Source: JBHPCZ01 sp042573625
Lineage (GTDB): Bacteria > Desulfobacterota > Desulfobacteria > Desulfobacterales > UBA11574
Reading direction: 5' to 3'
Assembly: GCA_042573625.1 (NCBI GenBank)
Contig: JBHPCZ010000057.1
Coordinates: forward strand, 1-20,800
Length of the DNA: 20,800 nucleotides
The position numbers and the translations under genes are program-made. Position 1 is the first letter of the stretch. Each line of letters opens with the position of its first letter. Below are positions 8,244 through 15,668 of the stretch, in pieces. The notes under the pieces are model-generated. The model did not search any database, was not told where the DNA came from, and was given only the letters and a program-made list of their open reading frames with translations.

Positions 8244-8327
8244 TTTTAACCCTTTTCCATGATTGATCAAGCTACACTTGTTAACACAATGGGTCATCAT
8301 ACAATCTCTTTTGTGAGGCATGATTAT

Positions 8328-8371
8328 TTTGCCTGATTTTTCCTCTCAGAAAATCAGGCAAAGATTTTTTT
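8328..8371 (+). terminator. Copy A hairpin 1, terminator-like
   Basis: Perfect 13-bp stem TTTGCCTGATTTT (8328-8340) with AAAATCAGGCAAA (8350-8362), loop TCCTCTCAG, followed on the plus strand by GATTTTTTT. It could end lexA transcription. The equivalent hairpin of copy B has a T-rich tract on the same side, downstream of the Fe-S gene. The stem is only moderately GC-rich, so efficiency is uncertain. Confidence 0.6.
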
Positions 8372-8481
8372 CATCTCTGGGAACTCTGCGGGTTCGAGCG
8401 ATCTCGATTTGCCGGGAGAGCGGGCGAGAGTAGAAATTTATTTAAGTATTACCATATCACCCTCTCATTACAGAACAAAGC

Positions 8482-8510
8482 TTGGACCTTAGCTAAGCTG
8501 AAAATTTAAT
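8482..8510 (+). promoter_or_regulatory. Candidate promoter of DUF72-imuB
   Basis: TTGGAC (8482-8487), a 17-base spacer and TTTAAT (8505-8510, 5 of 6). The spacer contains the palindrome CTTAGCTAAG (8488-8497), a possible operator. The start codon at 8524 is only about 7 bases after the expected transcription start and has no Shine-Dalgarno sequence, so the message may be nearly leaderless. Confidence 0.35.
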
Positions 8511-8523
8511 TGACTGATAAAAC

Positions 8524-9369
8524 ATGGCCGAAATAACTGCTAAAAAACATCGATATCCCGGCGATTGCCGCCTGTTTGTGGGCACCAGCGGCTACTCCTA
8601 CACAGAGTGGGTGGATGCCGGGTTTTATCCGCCCGGCACAAAGTCGGGCAGGATGCTGCCGCTGTATGCCCGACATTTCTCGATTACCGAACTCAACTAC
8701 ACATGGTATCAGATGCCCAGAGCGGAAGTGATTGAACGTCAGCGCGGACAGGCTCCCAAGACGTTTTTGTTTGCCGCCAAGTTGACGCGCAGCCTCACTC
8801 ACGAAATCGATCGGGAACACTGGCCCGATCATGCCGCGCGCTACCGGGACGGCGTGACGCCGCTCGTACAGGCCGGCCAGCTGGCGGCGGTGTTGATTCA
8901 GCTGCCCCATTCGTTCCACCGTACTTCATCCAACCGCAAATACCTGGCAATGCTTCTCGATGCGCTTCACGGTTTGCCCCTGGCCATAGAGTTTCGGCAC
9001 CGTTCCTGGGCGAACGACCGCGTTTTTGCCGAACTGGAACGCCGGGGAATCACGCTGGTCGGCGTTGACGGGCCGGACCTGCCGGGCCTGTTCCCGTCCT
9101 TGGATGTGGTGACCAACCCGGACCTGTTTTATGTTCGTTTTCACGGCCGAAACGCCAAAGGCTGGTACTCGGGAAACATGCAGCATCAATTTGATTACAA
9201 CTATTCAGACGACGAGCTGCGCGAGTGGATAAAAGATAAGGTCGAAACCATGAATGACCGGGCACGCAGGGGGGTTCTTTTTTTCAACAACCACGTCCGT
9301 GCCCAGGCGCCGGAAAATGCCCTGAGAATGATCGATCTGCTCAAAGAGCGGGGTTTGACAGTGGTTTGA
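8524..9369 (+). CDS. DUF72 (YecE-family) protein
   Basis: A 281-residue protein of the DUF72 family, TIM-barrel-like proteins of unknown biochemical role. The N-terminal family signature is clear: RLFVGTSGYSYTEW (16-29), FYPPGTKS, then ITELNYTWYQMP. Later segments RFHGRNAKGWYSG and VLFFNNHVRAQAPENA are also typical of the family. There is no ribosome-binding site before the ATG. Its stop overlaps the next gene's start region: TGA at 9367-9369 and the imuB-like ATG at 9371, so the two are translationally coupled. The position, where ImuA is expected in lexA-imuA-imuB-dnaE2 cassettes, suggests a role in translesion synthesis or another step of the DNA damage response (inference). Confidence 0.9.
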   Translation: MAEITAKKHRYPGDCRLFVGTSGYSYTEWVDAGFYPPGTKSGRMLPLYARHFSITELNYTWYQMPRAEVIERQRGQAPKTFLFAAKLTRSLTHEIDREHWPDHAARYRDGVTPLVQAGQLAAVLIQLPHSFHRTSSNRKYLAMLLDALHGLPLAIEFRHRSWANDRVFAELERRGITLVGVDGPDLPGLFPSLDVVTNPDLFYVRFHGRNAKGWYSGNMQHQFDYNYSDDELREWIKDKVETMNDRARRGVLFFNNHVRAQAPENALRMIDLLKERGLTVV

Positions 9370-9370
9370 T

Positions 9371-10546
9371 ATGAATGAACGATCCATCATTCATTTAAAT
9401 ATTGCCGATTTTGCTGTGGCTGTGGAGCGGGCGGTGGACAGCCGGCTACGAGAACGACCGGTGATTGTCGCTCCCGAAGGTGCAGTACGGGCAACCGTGT
9501 ATGACATGAGCGATGAAGCGTATCAAGGAGGGGTGCGTAAGGGCATGCCCCTGAGACGGGCGCTTCGCTATTGCCGGGAGGCTTTTGTTCTCCCGCCGCA
9601 CCCCGACCGCTACGAGCGTGCGATGACACAGCTTTTCAAGCATGTGTCGCCCTATTCACCCTTAATCGAAATGACCGATCATAACGGGCACCTCTTTATC
9701 GATGCCACCGGAACGGGAAAATTGTTTGGCCCGCCCCCTGACGTGGCCTGGCGTATCCGCAAATCGTTGCGGACCGCTATGGGTTTTGACCCGATTTGGT
9801 CGGTGGCGCCCAATAAGCTGGTCGCCAAAGTCGCCACGCGCCTGGTCAAGCCGACCGGGGAGTACATCGTTCGATCGGGCGATGAAGCGGACTTTCTGAG
9901 ACCCCTGCCGGTCCATCTTATCCCCGGAATAGAAGCAGACGATTTAAAACGTCTCCGGGAATTCAATCTGACCCTTGCCGGGCATGTGGCTGTTCTTTCG
10001 CTGGGGCAGCTTAATCGGGTCTTCGACACTCGCGGTCACAGCCTGTATGAAGCTGTGCGCGGCATTGACCCCTCCCCGGTTGTTTCTGTCGAGGACAAAC
10101 AGCCGCGGGTCAGGGTTGACCATGAATTCGGGAATGACACCAACGATGTGCCGGTGATGGAAGGTACGCTGTATCAACTCATCGAACAGGCCGGTGCCGA
10201 CTTGCGTAAACGGCGTCTGGCAGCGAAACGGATCCGGATTGCCCTCGGCTATTCCGATGGGGGTCGGATCGCCCGTCAGGCCGTCGTCAACCCGCCGACA
10301 GCCAACGACTTTCGCTTATTCTCCGCGGCGAAAACAGCTCTGAAGCGCGCCTGGACACGACGCGTCCGTATCCGGCACCTGTGTCTGGTTTGCGATCGCC
10401 TGACCTATCCGCCCGCGCAGATGGAACTTTTTCCCGAACATGAAAAAGAAAAAAAAACCAGCGACAATCTGATCGCCGCTCTCGACACGATCCGCCGCCG
10501 TTTCGGTTTCAGCGCGATTCGCATGGGACGAACCTTCGTTCGGTGA
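9371..10546 (+). CDS. imuB: ImuB-like Y-family polymerase, catalytic residues lost
   Basis: A 391-residue Y-family (DinB/UmuC-fold) protein. The N-terminal palm motif that binds metal in active enzymes (HVDMDCF type) reads HLNIADF here, with Asn10 in place of the key Asp. The second motif (LDEAFLD type) reads NGHLFID (105-111), so both acidic residues are lost. These losses are the mark of ImuB, a non-catalytic scaffold that joins the clamp and DnaE2. A little-finger domain follows, and QMELF at 350-354 is a clear beta-clamp-binding motif. It is shorter than typical ImuB (about 500 residues) and lacks the long C-terminal tail. Start 9371 is coupled to the DUF72 stop. An older annotation might call it DNA polymerase IV. 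Confidence 0.85.
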   Translation: MNERSIIHLNIADFAVAVERAVDSRLRERPVIVAPEGAVRATVYDMSDEAYQGGVRKGMPLRRALRYCREAFVLPPHPDRYERAMTQLFKHVSPYSPLIEMTDHNGHLFIDATGTGKLFGPPPDVAWRIRKSLRTAMGFDPIWSVAPNKLVAKVATRLVKPTGEYIVRSGDEADFLRPLPVHLIPGIEADDLKRLREFNLTLAGHVAVLSLGQLNRVFDTRGHSLYEAVRGIDPSPVVSVEDKQPRVRVDHEFGNDTNDVPVMEGTLYQLIEQAGADLRKRRLAAKRIRIALGYSDGGRIARQAVVNPPTANDFRLFSAAKTALKRAWTRRVRIRHLCLVCDRLTYPPAQMELFPEHEKEKKTSDNLIAALDTIRRRFGFSAIRMGRTFVR

Positions 10547-10578
10547 TGCCAAATCGACAAAATTCTGTCGATTTGGCA
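10547..10578. other. Perfect hairpin directly after the imuB stop
   Basis: TGCCAAATCGACA (10547-10559) pairs fully with TGTCGATTTGGCA (10566-10578), 13 bp with a 6-base loop, beginning at the base after the TGA. No T run follows on either strand, so it is not a standard terminator. It also marks the left border of the inserted AT-rich segment. Confidence 0.85.
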
Positions 10579-10580
10579 AA

Positions 10581-11071
10581 ATATCCAATATCCAATGATC
10601 AATGTCCAATAATAAAAAGAGAGGCAAATGAGCAAGACAATAAAAGAATATGATTTAGAGGACCGACTCATAAATTTTGCCGTTACAATTATTGATATTA
10701 TTGAAGCATTTCCCAATACACGAACAGCAAATCATATCGCAGGACAACTTGTTCGTTCTGGCACATCACCCGCACCGAACTATGGTGAAGCGCAGAGCGC
10801 TAAATCCAGAAAAGACTTTATTCACAAAATGAAAATAGCTTTAAAAGAGTTGCGTGAGACCCGAGTATGGTTGCGAATAATTCTTATAAAATCATTTATA
10901 AAGCCCTCTGCGCAAGTAGAAGCAGCATTTTCTGAATGCCAAGAGCTGATTCGCATTTTTGCAAAGAGCATTCTAACGGCAGAATCAAAGAAAATATAAA
11001 AAACCAGGTGGTTGATATTTTTCCCTTCCAAACACTTGAAAATTGGATATTGAAAATTCGACATTGGACAT
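10581..11071 (+). mobile_element. Four-helix-bundle gene cassette with inverted flanks
   Basis: An AT-rich segment inside a GC-richer operon. The left flank 10581-10610 is built of ATCCAATATCC and CAATGTCCAAT units. The reverse complement of the left flank matches the right flank, 11042-11071, at 24 of 30 positions, with ATTGGAYATT units. The two enclose a single gene. No transposase is present and I see no clear target duplication. This fits a passively mobilised cassette; mobility is inference. Confidence 0.5.
10628..10999 (+). CDS. Four-helix-bundle protein (23S rRNA intervening-sequence protein family)
   Basis: A 123-residue all-helical protein of the S23/IVP family, related to the Avd accessory protein of diversity-generating retroelements. 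The family core is unmistakable: QLVRSGTSPAPNYGEAQ (61-77), then SRKDFIHKMKIALKELRETR, where many relatives have SPAAN. Members form pentameric barrels with basic surfaces that bind nucleic acid (family knowledge); the role of free-standing copies is unknown. AGAGG lies just upstream of the ATG. It is much more AT-rich than imuB and dnaE2 on either side and is bounded by inverted repeats, so it looks inserted. It is not near an rRNA gene here. Confidence 0.92.
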   Translation: MSKTIKEYDLEDRLINFAVTIIDIIEAFPNTRTANHIAGQLVRSGTSPAPNYGEAQSAKSRKDFIHKMKIALKELRETRVWLRIILIKSFIKPSAQVEAAFSECQELIRIFAKSILTAESKKI

Positions 11072-11147
11072 TAACTGCCCCCTCAGAAAGCGGTGGCTCA
11101 CCAATTTTCCTGAACTTCGTATCGAAGAAACGTGAGCGTTTAATGCT

Positions 11148-14100
11148 ATGATTCCGCTCACCGTCCGGTCATATTATTCGCTGATGTGGGGCACGCACTC
11201 GCCAAAACAGATCTGCGCCGCTGCCAAACAGCGGGGTTACGATCGGCTGGCCCTCACGGACACCGACAATCTTTACGGGCTGTGGCCTTTTTTGAAAAGC
11301 TGCAAGCAAGAGGGCATCACACCCATCGTCGGTGCGGAGCTGACCGATCCGGTATCCGTGCATCGCGCTGTCTGCCTTGTTGAAAACAACACGGGTTACC
11401 GCAATCTCTGCCGCCTGATTACGCGCCGTCATTCTGACAAAACGTTTGATTTGAAGTCGGCTGTCTTGGCCCATCCCGACGGTCTGGTGGTCCTTACCCA
11501 GGCCGCGGAACTTTTAGCGGACTGGTATGACGCCGGAATAACCGTCGCGGCAGCGGCGGCGCGAAAGCCGGCCGGTGCCGCTTGGCGGCTGAGACAGGTC
11601 TCCCAACACCTTGGCGTGCCAATGGTCGCTACACCCGGAAATTTTTTTCTCGATCCGGACGACTTCAGCATTCACCGCATGCTCCGGGCCATCGATCTGA
11701 ACACGTCTCTTTCCCAATTGACCTGCACCGATGTTGCGCCTTCCGATGCGTGGCTGGCAACGCCTTCCGAGTATATCCGGCGATTTGATATCTGGCCTGA
11801 CGCGATAAGCGCCACCCATGCAATTGCCGAGCGGCTGACCTTTACCGGCCCTGATCATGGACTTGTTCTGCCCCCGTGGATAGACGGGAAAGGCCGCGCC
11901 GTAGAATACCTCCTGCGGCGTGCCGCCTATGATGGCGCGCGCCGACGCTATGGAAATGATCTGCCCGAACCCGTTGTGGACCGGCTCGAACACGAACTGC
12001 GCATTATCAAAAAGATGAAGTTCTCATCATACTTTCTTGTGGTTCAGGATATTGTATCGCGCAGCCCGCGCATCTGCGGCCGCGGAAGCGGCGCTGCTTC
12101 GTTGGTGGCCTACAGTCTGGGGATCACCAATGTTTGTCCGATCAGGTACAATCTCTATTTTGAACGCTTTCTTAATCCGGGACGATCGGACCCGCCGGAC
12201 ATCGACATCGATTTTGCCTGGGATGAGCGGGATGACGTTTTGGATTCCGTACTGACCCGGTACAACGGTCATGCCGCACTGGTCTGTAACCACGTTGCCT
12301 TTCAACCCCGAATGGCCATCCGCGAAGTCGCCAAAGTTTATGGACTCACTGATCGCGAGATCGGACAGGTCTCCAAACGCCTGCCCTGGTTCTGGCGGGC
12401 AACCCGATCCGGTGAGGATCTGTTAACGCGGCTCAAACAGCTCCCGGAACTCGGCGAGCTCGATTTCCCCGAGCCCTGGCCCCTAATTATTCACACGGCC
12501 CAGCGTATCATCGGTATCCCGCGTCACCTTTCGGTTCATCCGGGGGGTGTAGTAATTACACCGGGCTCCCTGCATGATTACGTTCCAATTGAACCCGCCC
12601 CCAAAGGGGTTCCGGTTATCCAGTGGGAAAAGGATGCCACCGAAGAAAGCGGCCTGGTTAAGATCGATCTTCTCGGCAATCGCAGCCTGGGTGTTATTCG
12701 CGACGCCATTGCAAACCTTCGGGACAACGGGACCCCCTTTGATGAAGCACGCTGGGAGCCGGAAGACGATCCGGCCACGCAACAGAGTATGGCCAGGGGG
12801 GACACAATGGGCTGCTTTTACATCGAGAGTCCTGCCACACGACTGCTTCAGAAGAAGGCAAAGGTCGGTGATTTTCAACATCTGGTTATCCACAGCAGTA
12901 TTATCCGCCCGGCCGCCAACGCGTTTATCCGCGAATACGTGCGCCGACTGCACGGCGGGGCGTGGGAACCGATCCATCCCATGCTGGCCGACGTACTCGA
13001 TGAAACCTATGGAATCATGGTCTACCAGGAGGATGTTTCCAAAACCGCAGTCGCCCTGGCCGGGTTTTCACACGCTGGCGCCGACGGTCTTCGAAAAATA
13101 ATGTCCAAGAAAGACAAGAGACGAAAACTGGACGATTATAAAGAACAATTTGCGGCAGGCGCGCGTTTGCGCGGTGTTACCGACAAACAGATCGAGGTTG
13201 TCTGGAACATGATGATGAGTTTCAGCGGCTATTCCTTCTGCAAACCCCACAGCGCCAGCTACGCCCGTGTGTCTTTTCAGGCGGCCTATCTAAAGACCCA
13301 TTATCCGGCGGAGTTTATGGCAGCGGTCATCAGCAATCAGGGCGGCTTCTACAGTGCATTTGCCTACGTGTCGGAAGCACGACGCATGGGCGTCAAAATC
13401 CTGTTGCCCGACGTGAACAAAAGCGATATCCGCTGGAAGGGAAACGCGGGGTTCATGCGTGTTGGGCTGCTGTCCATAAAACATCTGAACGCAAAAACGC
13501 AGGAAAGAATTGTGTCGAAACGAAAGTCAGTGCCGTATCGCAGCATAACGGATTTTCTTGACCGGGTACGTCCCAGCGCGCCGGAAGCACGGGTGTTGAT
13601 TCACGCCGGCGCTTTTGACGCGCTTCATCCAAAAGAAAGCAGGGCGTCGCTGTTGTGGACGCTGGCCTGCCGGCAAAAGGCCGGCGCCGGCCGTTCATGG
13701 GAAAGGAATTTGTTTAACGTCAAAGAAGAGATTCTCAAGCCTTCGTTTCCGCCGGAAAACAAGCTGGAACGTCTGCGGCACGAATTTGCGGCGCTCGGTT
13801 TTTTGTGCGACCGGCACCCGATGGTTCTGTATGCCGATACACTTAATAAATATAAAATTGTCAAAGCAAGCAACCTGCCTCGCTTTTCGGGCAGGACCGT
13901 ACGAGTCGCCGGCCTATTGATTACCGGCAAGGTGGTGCACACCAAACACGGCGATCCCATGGAATTTCTGACTTTCGAAGATGAAACCGGGCTGATTGAA
14001 ACCACCCTTTTCCCCAAAACATACCGCCGCTTTTGCGCCATGCTGGACCGAAGCCGTCCTTTTATACTTTACGGGAAGGTGGAAGAAGACTTCGGTGCCG

Positions 14101-14171
14101 TGACCCTGACCGTGGAACATGTTGAGCGGGTTTCCTCTCGCCTTAGAGAAAATGATATGACCGGGAAATGA
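11148..14171 (+). CDS. dnaE2: Error-prone DNA polymerase DnaE2 (ImuC)
   Basis: A 1007-residue C-family polymerase of the DnaE2 type, which performs mutagenic translesion synthesis with ImuB. The polymerase centre is intact: GRGSGAASLVAYSLG (311-325), catalytic aspartates in PPDIDIDF (349-356), and the third aspartate in LVKIDLLGNRSLG. The N-terminal PHP domain is degenerate: the expected LHxHSxYS reads LTVRSYYS and the expected LTDHD reads LTDTD, so three histidine ligands are missing and no PHP nuclease is expected. A C-terminal OB fold (VRVAGLLITGKVV, then FLTFEDETGLIETTLF) is present, and there is no replicative tau-binding extension. The ribosome-binding site is weak. It converges on selD with 26 bases between stops. 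Confidence 0.93.
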   Translation: MIPLTVRSYYSLMWGTHSPKQICAAAKQRGYDRLALTDTDNLYGLWPFLKSCKQEGITPIVGAELTDPVSVHRAVCLVENNTGYRNLCRLITRRHSDKTFDLKSAVLAHPDGLVVLTQAAELLADWYDAGITVAAAAARKPAGAAWRLRQVSQHLGVPMVATPGNFFLDPDDFSIHRMLRAIDLNTSLSQLTCTDVAPSDAWLATPSEYIRRFDIWPDAISATHAIAERLTFTGPDHGLVLPPWIDGKGRAVEYLLRRAAYDGARRRYGNDLPEPVVDRLEHELRIIKKMKFSSYFLVVQDIVSRSPRICGRGSGAASLVAYSLGITNVCPIRYNLYFERFLNPGRSDPPDIDIDFAWDERDDVLDSVLTRYNGHAALVCNHVAFQPRMAIREVAKVYGLTDREIGQVSKRLPWFWRATRSGEDLLTRLKQLPELGELDFPEPWPLIIHTAQRIIGIPRHLSVHPGGVVITPGSLHDYVPIEPAPKGVPVIQWEKDATEESGLVKIDLLGNRSLGVIRDAIANLRDNGTPFDEARWEPEDDPATQQSMARGDTMGCFYIESPATRLLQKKAKVGDFQHLVIHSSIIRPAANAFIREYVRRLHGGAWEPIHPMLADVLDETYGIMVYQEDVSKTAVALAGFSHAGADGLRKIMSKKDKRRKLDDYKEQFAAGARLRGVTDKQIEVVWNMMMSFSGYSFCKPHSASYARVSFQAAYLKTHYPAEFMAAVISNQGGFYSAFAYVSEARRMGVKILLPDVNKSDIRWKGNAGFMRVGLLSIKHLNAKTQERIVSKRKSVPYRSITDFLDRVRPSAPEARVLIHAGAFDALHPKESRASLLWTLACRQKAGAGRSWERNLFNVKEEILKPSFPPENKLERLRHEFAALGFLCDRHPMVLYADTLNKYKIVKASNLPRFSGRTVRVAGLLITGKVVHTKHGDPMEFLTFEDETGLIETTLFPKTYRRFCAMLDRSRPFILYGKVEEDFGAVTLTVEHVERVSSRLRENDMTGK

Positions 14172-14197
14172 TTCGATTACCAATGAGCACCCGGCAT

Positions 14198-15247
14198 CTA
14201 TTTCACGACAATTTTTCCTTTGGGTGCAGATACGACCTCACCGATGACGGCCGATAGCTCCACACCCTTTGATCTTAAATTTTCCACCAGGTTGTCGACA
14301 TCCTGACGGTCAACACAGATCAACAGTCCGCCGGAAGTCTGCGGATCATACAGCACATCGGCAAGGCTCCGATCCACGGAAGACGCCATTTCCACCATCG
14401 GTTCGCGAAATTCCCTGTTTTTGTAGGCACCGGCCGGCACCAGCCCCATTGCGGCATATTCTAATGCTTCGTGAATAACAGGAATCCTGCTCGAATTGAG
14501 TCGAATGGCCAACCCGGAATCTTCCACCATCTCTGCAAGGTGTCCCAGCAACCCAAACCCGGTGATATCAGTGCAGGCGCGAACCCGGTATCGCATCATG
14601 ACCTCGGCGGCGCCTCTGTTCAGGGTCGCCATAAGCCGGGTGACAAAAGCTGTAATCTCTTTGGAAGCGAGATTCCCTTTGATGGCGGTGTTAATAATTC
14701 CGGTACCCAGAGGTTTGGTCAGAACGAGTCGATCCCCGTCTTTGAGGTTTTTCTGGGTCAGCACCTTGTCTGGATGAATAAATCCGGTCACGGAAAACCC
14801 GAACTTCAATTCGCTGTCCACCACGCTGTGTCCCCCGATCACGACAACATCCGCCTCCTTCATCTTGTCCATTCCACCCTGCATGATCTTCCGGAGGATC
14901 AATATATCCATCTGTTCTATGGGGAATGCAACTAGATTCAAGGCGGTTTTCGGCACACCACCCATGGCGTAGATGTCACTCAGGGCATTGGCTGCGGCAA
15001 TCTGGCCGAACCCGTAAGGGTCATCGACAACCGGCGTAAAAAAATCGACTGTCTGGATCATGGCAAGATCTTCGGATATTTTATACACACCGGCATCATC
15101 CGCTCGATCCAGGCCGACAATTACATTGGAATCCGTCGGGAATTCAAGCCCGCACAACGCCCTGTCCAGGTCCCCTGGCGGCAGTTTCGAAGCTCAACCC
15201 GACCCCTTGACGGTCTCCGTAAGGCGGATGCTCTTTGATGCTGTCAT
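14198..15247 (-). CDS. selD: Selenophosphate synthase, selenocysteine-containing
   Basis: SelD makes selenophosphate from selenide and ATP for selenoprotein and selenouridine synthesis. The frame reads through an in-frame TGA (15194-15196), which is selenocysteine 18. The N terminus then reads TVKGSGUASKLPPGDLDRAL, with Sec18 and Lys21 at the same spacing as the catalytic Cys17 and Lys20 of E. coli. The ATG at 15247 has GAGAGG at good spacing, which supports translation from before the TGA; a gene caller would wrongly start at TTG 15157. Downstream, VGLDRADDAGVYK and DIYAMGGVPKTALN are the ATP-binding motifs. The full product is 349 residues. An exact SECIS assignment is given as a separate feature. 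Confidence 0.93.
15145..15193 (-). promoter_or_regulatory. Candidate bacterial SECIS of selD
   Basis: Just after the TGA, in gene sense, CCAGG-GGA-CCTGG (15166-15178) forms a 5-bp hairpin with a G-rich 3-base loop, and outer GCC/GGC pairs can extend it. The loop lies about 20-24 bases after the TGA, within the range bacterial SelB requires. Confidence 0.6.
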
Positions 15248-15668
15248 TTTTTTGATCCTCTCACTTTCCGATTCTCGGTTAAAACTTAATAAAAGGTTGA
15301 TTTGCCTGAGATTATCAACAACTCCCATTACAGCGATTTTCACTTTAACGCACGTTTCTGGATCTTAACCTATTTTCATTGACTTCTATCCATTCTGTAG
15401 CATACTCTCGCCTGTTCGAAAAATCAAATTGTTAATATTAATGATTTCGGTCTGATACATTCATATTTTCGATTCATCAAAAAGGTGTTTCATTTTTAAC
15501 ATCATTAAACAAACCATTGAGCTTGTCGATGCAGCTCTGCATCCTGATAGATATTAACAATTTTACATATCAGCAATTCTTATATAAACAAAGTCCTTGG
15601 TCGTTTTCGCCAATTGCCGGTTAAGGCAAAATCTGCGTCTTGAAATTCAAAAAAAATGAAATGCTGAT
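15248..15668. other. AT-rich intergenic region
   Basis: The divergent gap between selD and the MauE-like gene. It must hold both promoters, but I cannot single out convincing elements. TTTGCCTGA near 15300 resembles one hairpin arm of the structured repeats but lacks the rest. No gene seen. Confidence 0.4.

Larger units (their letters stand above)
8113..8431 (-). repeat. Structured repeat, copy A
   Basis: The reverse complement of this stretch matches the plus strand at 16926-17294. Shared blocks are a perfect 19-base end (ACTCTCGCCCGCTCTCCCG, here 8413-8431), GATCGCTCGA, a TTTGCCTGATTTT hairpin, a second hairpin, a perfect 20-base block of CTCTGTGAG repeats (here 8175-8194), a CCTTTCAG block and a GTGG.TATTGACT end (AGTCAATA at 8113-8120). 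The bases between the hairpins (8244-8327) are not conserved in sequence but are in length (84 against 87). The element fills the gap after lexA. I do not recognise the family. Confidence 0.85.

Noticed and set aside
10628..10999. The four-helix-bundle gene as part of a diversity-generating retroelement or a 23S rRNA intervening sequence
   Set aside because: No reverse transcriptase, template repeat or rRNA gene is present in the window.
12574..13101. 175-codon plus-strand frame inside dnaE2
   Set aside because: It is a shifted-frame shadow of conserved dnaE2 sequence with unlikely composition and no ribosome-binding site.
15157..15247. selD as a pseudogene or N-terminally truncated gene because of the in-frame TGA
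   Set aside because: The TGA is at the catalytic Cys position, the upstream frame is homologous to SelD, and there is a good ribosome-binding site and a SECIS-like hairpin, so it is read as selenocysteine.
15296..15325. Third copy of the structured repeat, suggested by TTTGCCTGA
   Set aside because: Only this arm is present; there is no matching second arm, no CTCTGTGAG block and no 19-base end.
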